Source: Inmirania thermothiophila (GTDB taxonomy: Bacteria; Pseudomonadota; Gammaproteobacteria; DSM-100275). Taken from it: a stretch of 64,000 nucleotides of DNA. Where the stretch lies: assembly GCF_003751635.1 (NCBI RefSeq), contig NZ_RJVI01000001.1, positions 1,094,726 to 1,158,725 of the forward strand, given 5' to 3'. The notes under the pieces were generated by a model, which saw only the letters and a program-made list of their open reading frames with translations, was not told where the DNA came from and did not search any database. Below are positions 55,967-64,000 of the stretch, piece after piece; the stretch's first letter is position 1, and each line of letters begins with the position of its first letter. Both the position numbers and the translations under genes were made by a program.

Positions 55967-57961
55967 ATGAGCGAGAGCGAAGCACAGCCTCGGGCATCGG
56001 CCGAGGCGAGCCTCGACACCTTCCCCAAGCTGCTCCTTCATCACGCCCGCGTGCGCCCGGACCGGCCCGCGATCCGCGAGAAGGACTACGGGATCTGGCA
56101 GACCTGGACCTGGCGGGAGGTCGCCGACGAGGTGCGGGCGCTGGCCTGCGGGCTGGCGGCGATGGGCTTCCGCCGCGGCGACATGCTGGCCATCGTCGGC
56201 GACAACCGCCCCCGCCTGTACTGGTCGATGGCCGCCGCCCAGGCCCTCGGCGGGGTGCCGGTGCCGCTCTACCAGGACAGCGTCGCCGAGGAGATGCAGT
56301 ACGTCCTCGACCACTCGGGGGCGCGCTTCGCGGTGGTGGAGGACCAGGAGCAGGTGGACAAGCTGCTCGAGATCCGCGGCCGCTGCCCGGCGCTCGAGCA
56401 CATCATCTACGACGACCCGCGCGGCCTGAAGCTGCACGAGGCCTACCGGCGCGACGACCTCCACGACTACGAGGACGTCATCGCCCGCGGCCGCGCGCAC
56501 GACGCCGCCCACCCGGGGTTCTTCGAGGGGGAGGTGGCCGCAGGCCGCGGCGGCGACCTCTCCATCATCCTCTACACCTCGGGCACCACCGGCAAGCCCA
56601 AGGGCGTCTGCCACACTCACGAGGCCTTCATCTTCGCCGCCCGCGGCGGGGTCGAGTTCGACCGCCTCGGGCCCGACGACAACGTCCTGTCGTACCTGCC
56701 CATGGCGTGGGTGGGCGACCACCTCTTCTCCTACGCCCAGGCGCTGGTGGCGGGCTTCGCCATCAACTGCCCCGAGTCCGGCGACACCGTGATGATCGAC
56801 ATGCGCGAGCTCGGGCCCAGCTACTACTTCGCCCCGCCGCGCATCTACGAGAACCTGCTCACGCAGGTGATGATCCGCATGGAGGACGCAAGCCGCATCA
56901 AGCAGGCCATGTTCCACTACTTCATGGGCGTGGCCCGGCGCTGCGGCGCCGACCTCCTGGCGGGGCGTCCGGTGCCGCTCAAGGACCGCCTGCTCTACGC
57001 CCTCGGCCGCTGGCTGGTCTACGAGCCGCTCAAGAACGTCCTCGGCATGAGCCGGCTGCGGGTGGCCTACACCGCGGGCGCGGCCATCGGGCCGGATCTC
57101 TTCCGCTTCTACCGCTCGCTGGGGATCAACCTCAAGCAGCTCTATGGCTCCACCGAGACCTGCGCCTACGTCTGCCTGCAGCCCGACGACGACGTCAAGC
57201 TCGACACCGTGGGGGTGCCGGCGCCGGGGGTGGAGCTGCGCATCGCCGACAACGGCGAGGTGCTGGTGCGCGGCCCGATGCTCTTCAAGGAGTACTACAA
57301 GCGCCCGGACGCCACCGCCGAGGCGCTGGACGAGGAGGGCTGGTTCCACACCGGGGACGCCGGCATCCTCGACGAGGACGGCCACCTCAAGATCATCGAC
57401 CGCGCGAAGGACGTCGGCCGGCTCAACGACGGCTCCATGTTCGCGCCCAACTACATCGAGAACAAGCTCAAGTTCTTCTCCTACATCAAGGAGGCGGTGG
57501 TCTTCGGCAACGGTCGCGACTTCGTCGCCGCCTTCGTCAACATCGACCTGGAGGCGGTGGGGAACTGGGCCGAGCGGCGCGGGCTCGCCTACGGCGGCTA
57601 CACCGATCTCGCCGCCAAGCCGGAGGTCTACGACCTCGTCCACGGCTGCATCGAGCAGGTCAACCGCGACCTCGCCGGCGAGCCGGGGCTGGCGAGCTCG
57701 CAGATCCGCCGCTACCTCATCCTGCACAAGGAGCTCGACGCCGACGACGGCGAGCTGACGCGCACGCGCAAGGTGCGCCGGCGCTTCATCGCCGAGAAGT
57801 ACGGCGACCTCATCGAGGCGCTCTACGACGGCAGGCCGCAGTGCCACGTGCGCACCGAGGTCACCTTCGAGGACGGGCGCAAGGGCGTGATCGAGGCCGA
57901 CGTGCGCATCCGCGACGTGGAGGCGCTGCCGCCGGCCGAGCCCATGCGCAAGGCGAGCTGA
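55967..57961 (+). CDS. AMP-dependent acyl-CoA synthetase
   Basis: Adenylate-forming fatty/carboxylic acid-CoA ligase of about 664 residues. AMP motif YTSGTTGKPKG near residue 202, then YGSTETCAYVC, GWFHTGDAGILDEDGHLKIIDRAKDV and a C-terminal lysine region. It belongs to the group of long synthetases often found with branched-chain-type ABC importers. The N terminus is uncertain: ATG 55967 has GGAGG very close, and ATGs at 55958 and 55907 are in frame. First gene of the operon with livGHMKF; together with the PaaK-like gene it suggests the importer's ligand is a carboxylic acid to be CoA-activated. Confidence 0.88.
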   Translation: MSESEAQPRASAEASLDTFPKLLLHHARVRPDRPAIREKDYGIWQTWTWREVADEVRALACGLAAMGFRRGDMLAIVGDNRPRLYWSMAAAQALGGVPVPLYQDSVAEEMQYVLDHSGARFAVVEDQEQVDKLLEIRGRCPALEHIIYDDPRGLKLHEAYRRDDLHDYEDVIARGRAHDAAHPGFFEGEVAAGRGGDLSIILYTSGTTGKPKGVCHTHEAFIFAARGGVEFDRLGPDDNVLSYLPMAWVGDHLFSYAQALVAGFAINCPESGDTVMIDMRELGPSYYFAPPRIYENLLTQVMIRMEDASRIKQAMFHYFMGVARRCGADLLAGRPVPLKDRLLYALGRWLVYEPLKNVLGMSRLRVAYTAGAAIGPDLFRFYRSLGINLKQLYGSTETCAYVCLQPDDDVKLDTVGVPAPGVELRIADNGEVLVRGPMLFKEYYKRPDATAEALDEEGWFHTGDAGILDEDGHLKIIDRAKDVGRLNDGSMFAPNYIENKLKFFSYIKEAVVFGNGRDFVAAFVNIDLEAVGNWAERRGLAYGGYTDLAAKPEVYDLVHGCIEQVNRDLAGEPGLASSQIRRYLILHKELDADDGELTRTRKVRRRFIAEKYGDLIEALYDGRPQCHVRTEVTFEDGRKGVIEADVRIRDVEALPPAEPMRKAS

Positions 57962-57971
57962 GGGCATCGGC

Positions 57972-58763
<792 letters not shown>

Positions 58764-58779
58764 AGGAGGAGTCCACGAC

Positions 58780-59676
58780 GTGCTCTTCTTCCTGGAGACC
58801 ACCATCAGCGGGCTGATGAGCGGCGTCATGTACGCCCTCGTCGCCCTCGGCTTCGTCCTCATCTACAAGGCCTCGGGCGTGTTCAACTTCGCCCAGGGCG
58901 TGATGGCGCTCTTCGCCGGGCTCACCCTCGCCGGGCTGATGGAGCGCTTCGGGCTCCCGGCCTGGCTCGCCATCCTCGCCACCGTCGCAGTGATGACCGT
59001 GCTCGCCGTGGCCATCGAGCGCGTCGTGCTGCGCCCGCTGGTGGGCCAGCCCCACATCATCCTCTTCATGGCCACCATCGGCCTCGCCTACGTCCTGGAG
59101 GGGGCGGGCGACCTCATCTGGGGCTCCGACGTCAAGGTCCTCGAGATCGGCCTGCCCCAGGGCGCGAGCGACCTGCTCCTGGACAAGTACGGGCTCTACG
59201 TGGAGAAGCTCGAGGCGGTGGCGGCGGTGACCGCGGCGGTGCTGGTGGCGGCGCTCGCCTTCTTCTTCCAGAAGACCAAGGTGGGGCGGGCGCTGCGGGC
59301 GGTGGCCGACGATCACCAGGCGGCGCTCTCGGTGGGGATCAACCTCAACACCATCTGGGTGATCGTGTGGGCGGTGGCCGGGGTGGTGGCGCTGGTGGCC
59401 GGGATCATGTGGGGCGCCAAGTCCGGGATCCAGTTCTCGCTCTCCCTGATCGCCCTCAAGGCGCTGCCGGTGCTGATGCTCGGCGGCTTCGAGTCGGTGG
59501 CCGGGGCCATCGTCGGCGGCATCATCATCGGCATCGGCGAGAAGCTCGCCGAGGTCTACGTGGGCCCGTTCGTGGGCGGGGCCATCGAGTCGTGGTTCGC
59601 CTACGTGCTCGCCCTCATCTTCCTGCTCTTCCGGCCCCAGGGGCTGTTCGGCGAGCGCATCATCGAGCGCGTCTGA
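58780..59676 (+). CDS. livH: Branched-chain amino acid-type ABC transporter permease LivH
   Basis: Inner-membrane permease of 298 residues with about eight hydrophobic helices; opening SGLMSGVMYALVALGFVLIYK and later GRALRAVADDHQAALSVGI and ESVAGAIVGGIIIGIGE are family hallmarks. The start is GTG 58780 after AAGGAGGAG. It forms the channel with LivM. Confidence 0.93.
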   Translation: MLFFLETTISGLMSGVMYALVALGFVLIYKASGVFNFAQGVMALFAGLTLAGLMERFGLPAWLAILATVAVMTVLAVAIERVVLRPLVGQPHIILFMATIGLAYVLEGAGDLIWGSDVKVLEIGLPQGASDLLLDKYGLYVEKLEAVAAVTAAVLVAALAFFFQKTKVGRALRAVADDHQAALSVGINLNTIWVIVWAVAGVVALVAGIMWGAKSGIQFSLSLIALKALPVLMLGGFESVAGAIVGGIIIGIGEKLAEVYVGPFVGGAIESWFAYVLALIFLLFRPQGLFGERIIERV

Positions 59677-59691
59677 GCGAGGAGGCGGGGC

Positions 59692-60768
59692 ATGTTCTAT
59701 CGCGAGGCAGGGCAGTTCAAGACCAGCTACGCCGCCGACCAGGCCATCTTCCCCATCGCCCAGGACCGCTGGTTCATCGCCGCGCTGCTGGCGGTGGCCT
59801 ACGTGGTCGTCCCCCTCACCGCCGACGAGTACTGGTTCCAGGCGCTGCTCATCCCCTTCCTGGTCTACTCGGTGGCCGCCATCGGCCTCAACATCCTCAC
59901 CGGCTACTGCGGCCAGCTCTCCCTGGGCACGGGCGGCTTCATGGCCGTGGGCGCCTACGCGAGCTACAAGCTCATGACCGCCTTCCCGGAGCTCAACCTC
60001 ATCGTCGTCTTCCTGCTCTCGGGGCTCATCACCGCGGCGGTGGGGGTCCTCTTCGGCATTCCCTCGCTCCGCATCAAGGGCTTCTACCTGGCGGTGGCGA
60101 CCCTCGCGGCCCAGTTCTTCCTCGTCTGGCTCTTCAACAAGGTGCCGTGGTTCTACAACTACAGCGCCACCGGGCAGATCACGGTGCCGGAGGCGGCGCT
60201 GTTCGGCATCACCCTCACCGGGCCCGCCGCCTCGCCGGTGGCCAAGTACCTCTTCGTCCTGGCGACGGTGACGGCGCTTGCGCTCTTCGCCAAGAACCTC
60301 GCGCGCAGCCGCACGGGACGGTGCTGGATGGCTATCCGCGACATGGACATCGCCGCCGAGATCATCGGCATCCGTCCGCTGGCGACGAAGCTCACCGCCT
60401 TCGCCGTCTCCTCCTTCTACGTCGGCATCGCCGGGGCGCTGATGTTCGCGGTCTGGCTGGGCTCGGCCGAGCCCACCGAGGCCTTCAACATCGACAAGTC
60501 GTTCCTGGTCCTCTTCATGATCATCATCGGGGGCCTGGGCACCATCCTCGGCTCCTTCTTCGGCGCCGCCTTCATGGTGGTGATGCCCATCGCCCTCAAG
60601 AACCTCATGGTGGACGCGCTCGGCTTCTCCACCGGTGTGGCCGAGCACGTGCAGATCATGCTCATGGGGGCGCTCATCGTCTTCTTCCTGATCGTCGAGC
60701 CGCACGGAATGGCGCGGCTGTGGCAGATCGGCAAGGAGAAGCTGCGCCTGTGGCCGTTCCCGTACTGA
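59692..60768 (+). CDS. livM: Branched-chain amino acid-type ABC transporter permease LivM
   Basis: Second permease, 358 residues, about nine to ten hydrophobic segments. LNILTGYCGQLSLGTGGFMAVGAY and RIKGFYLAVATLAAQ match LivM, with GGLGTILGSFFGAAF in the C-terminal half. Its roughly 50-residue N-terminal extension precedes the first helix. ATG 59692 lies 15 bp after livH. Confidence 0.93.
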   Translation: MFYREAGQFKTSYAADQAIFPIAQDRWFIAALLAVAYVVVPLTADEYWFQALLIPFLVYSVAAIGLNILTGYCGQLSLGTGGFMAVGAYASYKLMTAFPELNLIVVFLLSGLITAAVGVLFGIPSLRIKGFYLAVATLAAQFFLVWLFNKVPWFYNYSATGQITVPEAALFGITLTGPAASPVAKYLFVLATVTALALFAKNLARSRTGRCWMAIRDMDIAAEIIGIRPLATKLTAFAVSSFYVGIAGALMFAVWLGSAEPTEAFNIDKSFLVLFMIIIGGLGTILGSFFGAAFMVVMPIALKNLMVDALGFSTGVAEHVQIMLMGALIVFFLIVEPHGMARLWQIGKEKLRLWPFPY

Positions 60769-60878
60769 GGGGCGCGGGGGCGTACCGCAGGGGCTTTCGC
60801 CCCGGGGCCTGCTAGGCTTCGGGGATGACGGGCCGGGGGGTCCCCGGCCGGCAACCAGAGAGAGAGGGAGGAGAGCAC

Positions 60879-62186
60879 ATGAAGCTGAAGACGCTCCTGG
60901 GGGGTGCCCTGGCGGCGGCCGTGCTCACGGGCACGGCCTCGGCCGAGCTGGTGATCCCCACGCTGGACTACCGCACCGGGCCCTACGCCCCCAATGGCAT
61001 CCCCTTCGCCAACGGCTACAGCGACTACTTCACGCTGCTCAACGAGCGCGACGGCGGCATCGAGGGCGTCAAGATCCGCCTCGAGCCCTGCGAGACGGCC
61101 TACAACACGCAGAAGGGCGTGGAGTGCTACGAGAAGACCAAGAACGTCGGCTCCGGCGCCCTCGTCTACCAGCCGCTCTCCACCGGCATCACCTACCAGC
61201 TCATCCCCAAGGTCACCGAGGACCGCATCCCGATGCACACCATGGGCTACGGGCGCACCTCGGCGGCCAACGGGCGCATCTTCGAGTGGGTCTTCAACTT
61301 CCCGCTCACCTACTGGGACGGCGCCACCATCGCGATCCAGTACATCGCCGACCAGGAGGGCGGCTTCGACCGCCTGCGCGGCAAGAAGATCGCCCTGGTC
61401 TATCACAACTCGGCCTACGGCAAGGAGCCCATCCGCACCCTCGAGGTGATGGCGGAGAAGTTCGGCTACAAGCTGCTGCTGCTGCCGGTGGACCATCCGG
61501 GGCAGGAGCAGAAGGCCACCTGGCTGCAGATCCGCCGCGAGCGGCCCGACTGGGTCCTGATGTGGGGCTGGGGCGTGATGAACCAGGTCGCGATCAAGGA
61601 GGCGGCCTCCATCCGCTATCCGATGGACCGCTTCATCGGGGTCTGGTGGTCGGGCTCGGAGAACGACGTCCTGCCGTCGGGGATGGCGGCCAACGGCTAC
61701 AAGTCGCTGGCCTTCCACGCCGCGGGGGCGGACTTCCCGCTGCACAAGGACATCCTCAAGTACGTCTATGACCGCGGCAAGGCGGTGGATCCGGGCTTCC
61801 GCGACCGCGTCGGCGAGGTCCTCTACAACCGCGGTCTGATCGCCGCGGTGTGGGCGGCCGAGGCGATCCGCACCGCGATGCGGATCCACGGCACCAAGAA
61901 CGTCACCGCGGCCATGGTGCGTGACGGCTTCGAGAACCTCGAGGTGAGCGAGCAGCGCCTGGCGGAGCTGGGGCTGCCGGGCTTCACTTTCGGGATCAAG
62001 ATCAGCTGCGCCAACCATCGCGGCGCCGGCAAGGCCGCCGTCCAGCAGTGGGACGCCAGGGCCAAGAAGTGGAAGATCGTGAGCAAGTACTACAGCCCGC
62101 TGGAGGACGTGGTCTGGCCGCTCATCGAGGAGGACTCGATGAACTACGCCAAGGAGCACGGCATCACGCCGCGCGACTGCAAGTGA
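60879..62186 (+). CDS. ABC transporter substrate-binding protein, branched-chain type
   Basis: Periplasmic binding protein of 435 residues. The signal peptide is clear (MKLKTLLGGALAAAVLTGTASA, cut after residue 22). The mature part has the two-lobe type I fold (GKKIALVYHNSAYGKEPI, WVLMWGWGVMNQVAIKEA). At about 413 mature residues it is longer than LivJ/LivK (about 345) and diverged from them, resembling binding proteins of the synthetase-linked importers whose ligands include aromatic or short-chain acids. ATG 60879 has GGGAGGAG upstream. A strong hairpin follows. Confidence 0.88.
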   Translation: MKLKTLLGGALAAAVLTGTASAELVIPTLDYRTGPYAPNGIPFANGYSDYFTLLNERDGGIEGVKIRLEPCETAYNTQKGVECYEKTKNVGSGALVYQPLSTGITYQLIPKVTEDRIPMHTMGYGRTSAANGRIFEWVFNFPLTYWDGATIAIQYIADQEGGFDRLRGKKIALVYHNSAYGKEPIRTLEVMAEKFGYKLLLLPVDHPGQEQKATWLQIRRERPDWVLMWGWGVMNQVAIKEAASIRYPMDRFIGVWWSGSENDVLPSGMAANGYKSLAFHAAGADFPLHKDILKYVYDRGKAVDPGFRDRVGEVLYNRGLIAAVWAAEAIRTAMRIHGTKNVTAAMVRDGFENLEVSEQRLAELGLPGFTFGIKISCANHRGAGKAAVQQWDARAKKWKIVSKYYSPLEDVVWPLIEEDSMNYAKEHGITPRDCK

Positions 62187-62192
62187 GGATGC

Positions 62193-62220
62193 GGCCGGGG
62201 GCGGGCCGCCGCCCCCGGCC
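62193..62220 (+). terminator. Perfect 12-bp hairpin between binding protein and livF
   Basis: GGCCGGGGGCGG (62193-62204), loop GCCG, CCGCCCCCGGCC (62209-62220). There is no T tract and livF follows in the same direction, so it more likely stabilises the binding-protein mRNA or partly terminates than ends the operon. Confidence 0.45.
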
Positions 62221-62245
62221 CCGAGGACCGACCCCGAGGCATCCC

Positions 62246-63088
62246 ATGGCCGAACCCGCACGCCAGGAGGCGGCCGCCGCCGCGGCCGAGCCCATCCTCT
62301 CCGTCAACAACATCGAGGTCATCTACGACCACGTGATCCTGGTCCTCAAGGGCGTCTCCCTGGAGGTGCCCAAGGGCGGCATCGTCGCCCTCCTGGGCGC
62401 CAACGGCGCCGGCAAGACGACGACGCTGAAGGCGATCTCGAACCTGCTGCGGGCCGAGCGCGGCGAGGTCACCAAGGGCAGCATCGTCTTCGAGGGCGAG
62501 GAGGTGACGCACCTCACCCCCTACGAGCTGGTGCGCCGCGGCTGCATCCAGGTCATGGAGGGGCGGCACTGCTTCGAGCACCTCACGGTGGAGGAGAACC
62601 TCCTCACCGGCGCCTACACCCGGCGCGCAAGCCGCGCCGAGATCCGCCGCGACCTGGAGATGGTCTATCACTACTTCCCGCGCCTGAAGGAGCGGCGCAA
62701 CGCCCAGGCCGGCTACACCTCGGGCGGCGAGCAGCAGATGACCGCCATCGGGCGTGCGCTCATGGCGCGCCCGCGCATGATCCTCCTCGACGAGCCCTCC
62801 ATGGGGCTTGCGCCGCAGCTCGTGCAGGAGATCTTCGAGATCGTGCACCGGCTCAACGTGGAGGAGGGGGTGAGCTTCCTGCTCGCCGAGCAGAACACCG
62901 CCGTCGCCCTGAGGTACGCAAGCTACGGCTACATCCTGGAGACGGGGCGGGTGGTGCTGGACGGCGACGCCGCCACCCTCTCGGAGAACGAGGACGTCAA
63001 GGAGTTCTACCTCGGCATCAGCGGCGGCGAGCGCAAGAGCTTCCGCGACGTCAAGCACTACCGCCGGCGCAAGCGCTGGCTGAGCTGA
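62246..63088 (+). CDS. livF: Branched-chain amino acid-type ABC transporter ATP-binding protein LivF
   Basis: Second ATPase of the importer, 280 residues. Walker A GANGAGKTTTLKAIS, RRGCIQVMEGRHCFEHLTVEENL, signature SGGEQQMTAIGRALM, Walker B MILLDEPSMGLAP and the H-loop replaced by LLAEQNTAVAL as usual for LivF. A basic tail (HYRRRKRW) follows the family end. ATG 62246 has only a weak GAGG upstream. Confidence 0.92.
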   Translation: MAEPARQEAAAAAAEPILSVNNIEVIYDHVILVLKGVSLEVPKGGIVALLGANGAGKTTTLKAISNLLRAERGEVTKGSIVFEGEEVTHLTPYELVRRGCIQVMEGRHCFEHLTVEENLLTGAYTRRASRAEIRRDLEMVYHYFPRLKERRNAQAGYTSGGEQQMTAIGRALMARPRMILLDEPSMGLAPQLVQEIFEIVHRLNVEEGVSFLLAEQNTAVALRYASYGYILETGRVVLDGDAATLSENEDVKEFYLGISGGERKSFRDVKHYRRRKRWLS

Positions 63089-63128
63089 GCGCGAGGCGCT
63101 CTCCGCCGCCCAGGGAGCGAGGCCCCAC

Positions 63129-64000
63129 ATGCGCGAGCACTACGACGAGCTGGAGACACGGGATCCCGAGGTACGCGAGCGCGGGCTCTTCTCCGCCCTG
63201 CCGGGGCTCATCGCCGCCGCCAGGGAGCGCGCGCCGGCCTGGGCGCGCATCCTCGCCGGGGTGGATCCCGCCGAGGTCACCGACCGCGCGGCGCTCGCCC
63301 GCCTGCCGGTGACGCGCAAGTCCGCGCTGCTCGCGATGCAGCGCGAGGCGCTGCCCTTCGGCGGCCTCACCACCGTGGCCCCCGGGGAGCTGGCCAGGAT
63401 CTTCGCCTCGCCGGGCCCCATCTACGACCCGGAGGGGCGCCGCCCGGACTACTGGCGCATGGGCCGGGCGCTCTTCGCCGCCGGCTTCCGCCGCGGCGAG
63501 GTGATCCAGAACTGCTTCTCCTACCACATGACCCCCGCGGGCTCCATGCTCGAGGGGGGCGCGGCGGCCCTCGGCTGCGCCGTCATCCCGGCCGGCGTGG
63601 GCCAGACCGAGCTGCAGGCCCAGGTGATGGCGGAGGTGCGCCCCGACGGCTACGTGGGCACGCCCTCCTTCCTCAAGATCATCCTCGAGAAGGCCGACGA
63701 GCTCGGCCGCGACTGCTCCAGCGTGCGCAAGGCGCTGGTCTCGGCCGAGCCCTTCCCGCCGAGCCTGCGCCAGTACTTCGCCGGCCGCGGCATCACCGCG
63801 CGGCAGTGCTACGCCACCGCCGACGTGGGGCTCATCGCCTACGAGTCCGAGGCCGAGGAGGGGCTCATCGTCGACGAGGGGATCCTCCTCGAGATCGTGC
63901 GCCCCGGCACCGGCGATCCGGTGGCCGAGGGCGAGGTGGGCGAGGTGGTGGTGACCGTCCTCAACCCGGAGTATCCCCTGATCCGCTTCGGCACCGGCGA
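63129..64000 (+). CDS. PaaK-like phenylacetate-CoA ligase (partial, cut by window end)
   Basis: Adenylate-forming ligase; 290 codons are visible with no stop. It opens MREHYDELETRDP, continues with the PaaK-type LPVTRKSALLAMQ, then ASPGPIYDPEGR in place of the usual SSGTTG loop, YHMTPAGSMLEGG, YVGTPSFLKIILEKA and ends within EYPLIRFGTGD. The altered SSGTTG loop (here ASPGPI) is notable. The ATG lies 41 bp after livF, so it belongs to the operon. It probably activates an imported carboxylic acid. Confidence 0.85.
   Translation, partial: MREHYDELETRDPEVRERGLFSALPGLIAAARERAPAWARILAGVDPAEVTDRAALARLPVTRKSALLAMQREALPFGGLTTVAPGELARIFASPGPIYDPEGRRPDYWRMGRALFAAGFRRGEVIQNCFSYHMTPAGSMLEGGAAALGCAVIPAGVGQTELQAQVMAEVRPDGYVGTPSFLKIILEKADELGRDCSSVRKALVSAEPFPPSLRQYFAGRGITARQCYATADVGLIAYESEAEEGLIVDEGILLEIVRPGTGDPVAEGEVGEVVVTVLNPEYPLIRFGTG

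Overview
The window is chromosomal DNA of a very GC-rich bacterium, most likely a gammaproteobacterium of Chromatiales/Ectothiorhodospiraceae type. This is inferred from the rplI-dnaB-alr-radA order, the EpmB / EF-P / EpmA lysylation set, a FimX-type c-di-GMP protein, LiuR-like operators and several c-type cytochromes. It is densely coded (about 50 genes, many 4-bp start/stop overlaps). Start codons are often GTG or TTG, and Shine-Dalgarno sequences are purine-rich (GGAGGAG).

Left part (1-22.6 kb): rplI, dnaB, alr and radA run rightward, with a possible terminator-ended small RNA just before radA. A leftward block follows: TrpB2, an ALDH7-type dehydrogenase, a CorC/CNNM protein, a tetraheme cytochrome, a degenerate FimX-like protein, a PilZ protein and EpmB. 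EF-P and EpmA are divergent from EpmB. Next come an acyl-CoA dehydrogenase, a hydroxyacid-oxoacid transhydrogenase, a thioesterase, a succinate-semialdehyde dehydrogenase and a CorA-type transporter. The transhydrogenase and the semialdehyde dehydrogenase together would convert 4-hydroxybutyrate to succinate.

Middle (22.6-43.5 kb): a five-gene leftward operon couples a lysine-2,3-aminomutase-like radical SAM enzyme to two D-Ala-D-Ala-ligase-like ATP-grasp enzymes, a GNAT acetyltransferase and an ArsB/NhaD-type transporter. It looks like an uncharacterised beta-lysine metabolite pathway and is my best candidate for an undescribed system. After it lie two cytochrome genes, a metallo-beta-lactamase-fold hydrolase, an SDR, an ABC exporter (YbbA/YbbP) beside TesA, AzlC/AzlD, a DapA-family lyase and a three-gene signalling operon (REC-EAL phosphodiesterase, large hybrid histidine kinase, unusual response regulator).

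Right part (43.5-64 kb): an intact IS481-type element with a 5-bp target duplication sits in the terminator hairpin of the signalling operon and touches the -35 box of the next operon. That operon and its followers encode an indolepyruvate-ferredoxin-oxidoreductase-type enzyme, leucine dehydrogenase, IcmF, 3-hydroxyacyl-CoA dehydrogenase, enoyl-CoA hydratase, a universal stress protein, an acyl-CoA synthetase, a branched-chain amino acid-type ABC importer (GHMKF) and a PaaK-like ligase cut by the window end. Read together they suggest valine degradation by isomerising isobutyryl-CoA to butyryl-CoA. Related palindromes (core ACGTAAACGT) at the icmF and acyl-CoA synthetase promoters suggest one regulator, probably LiuR-like.
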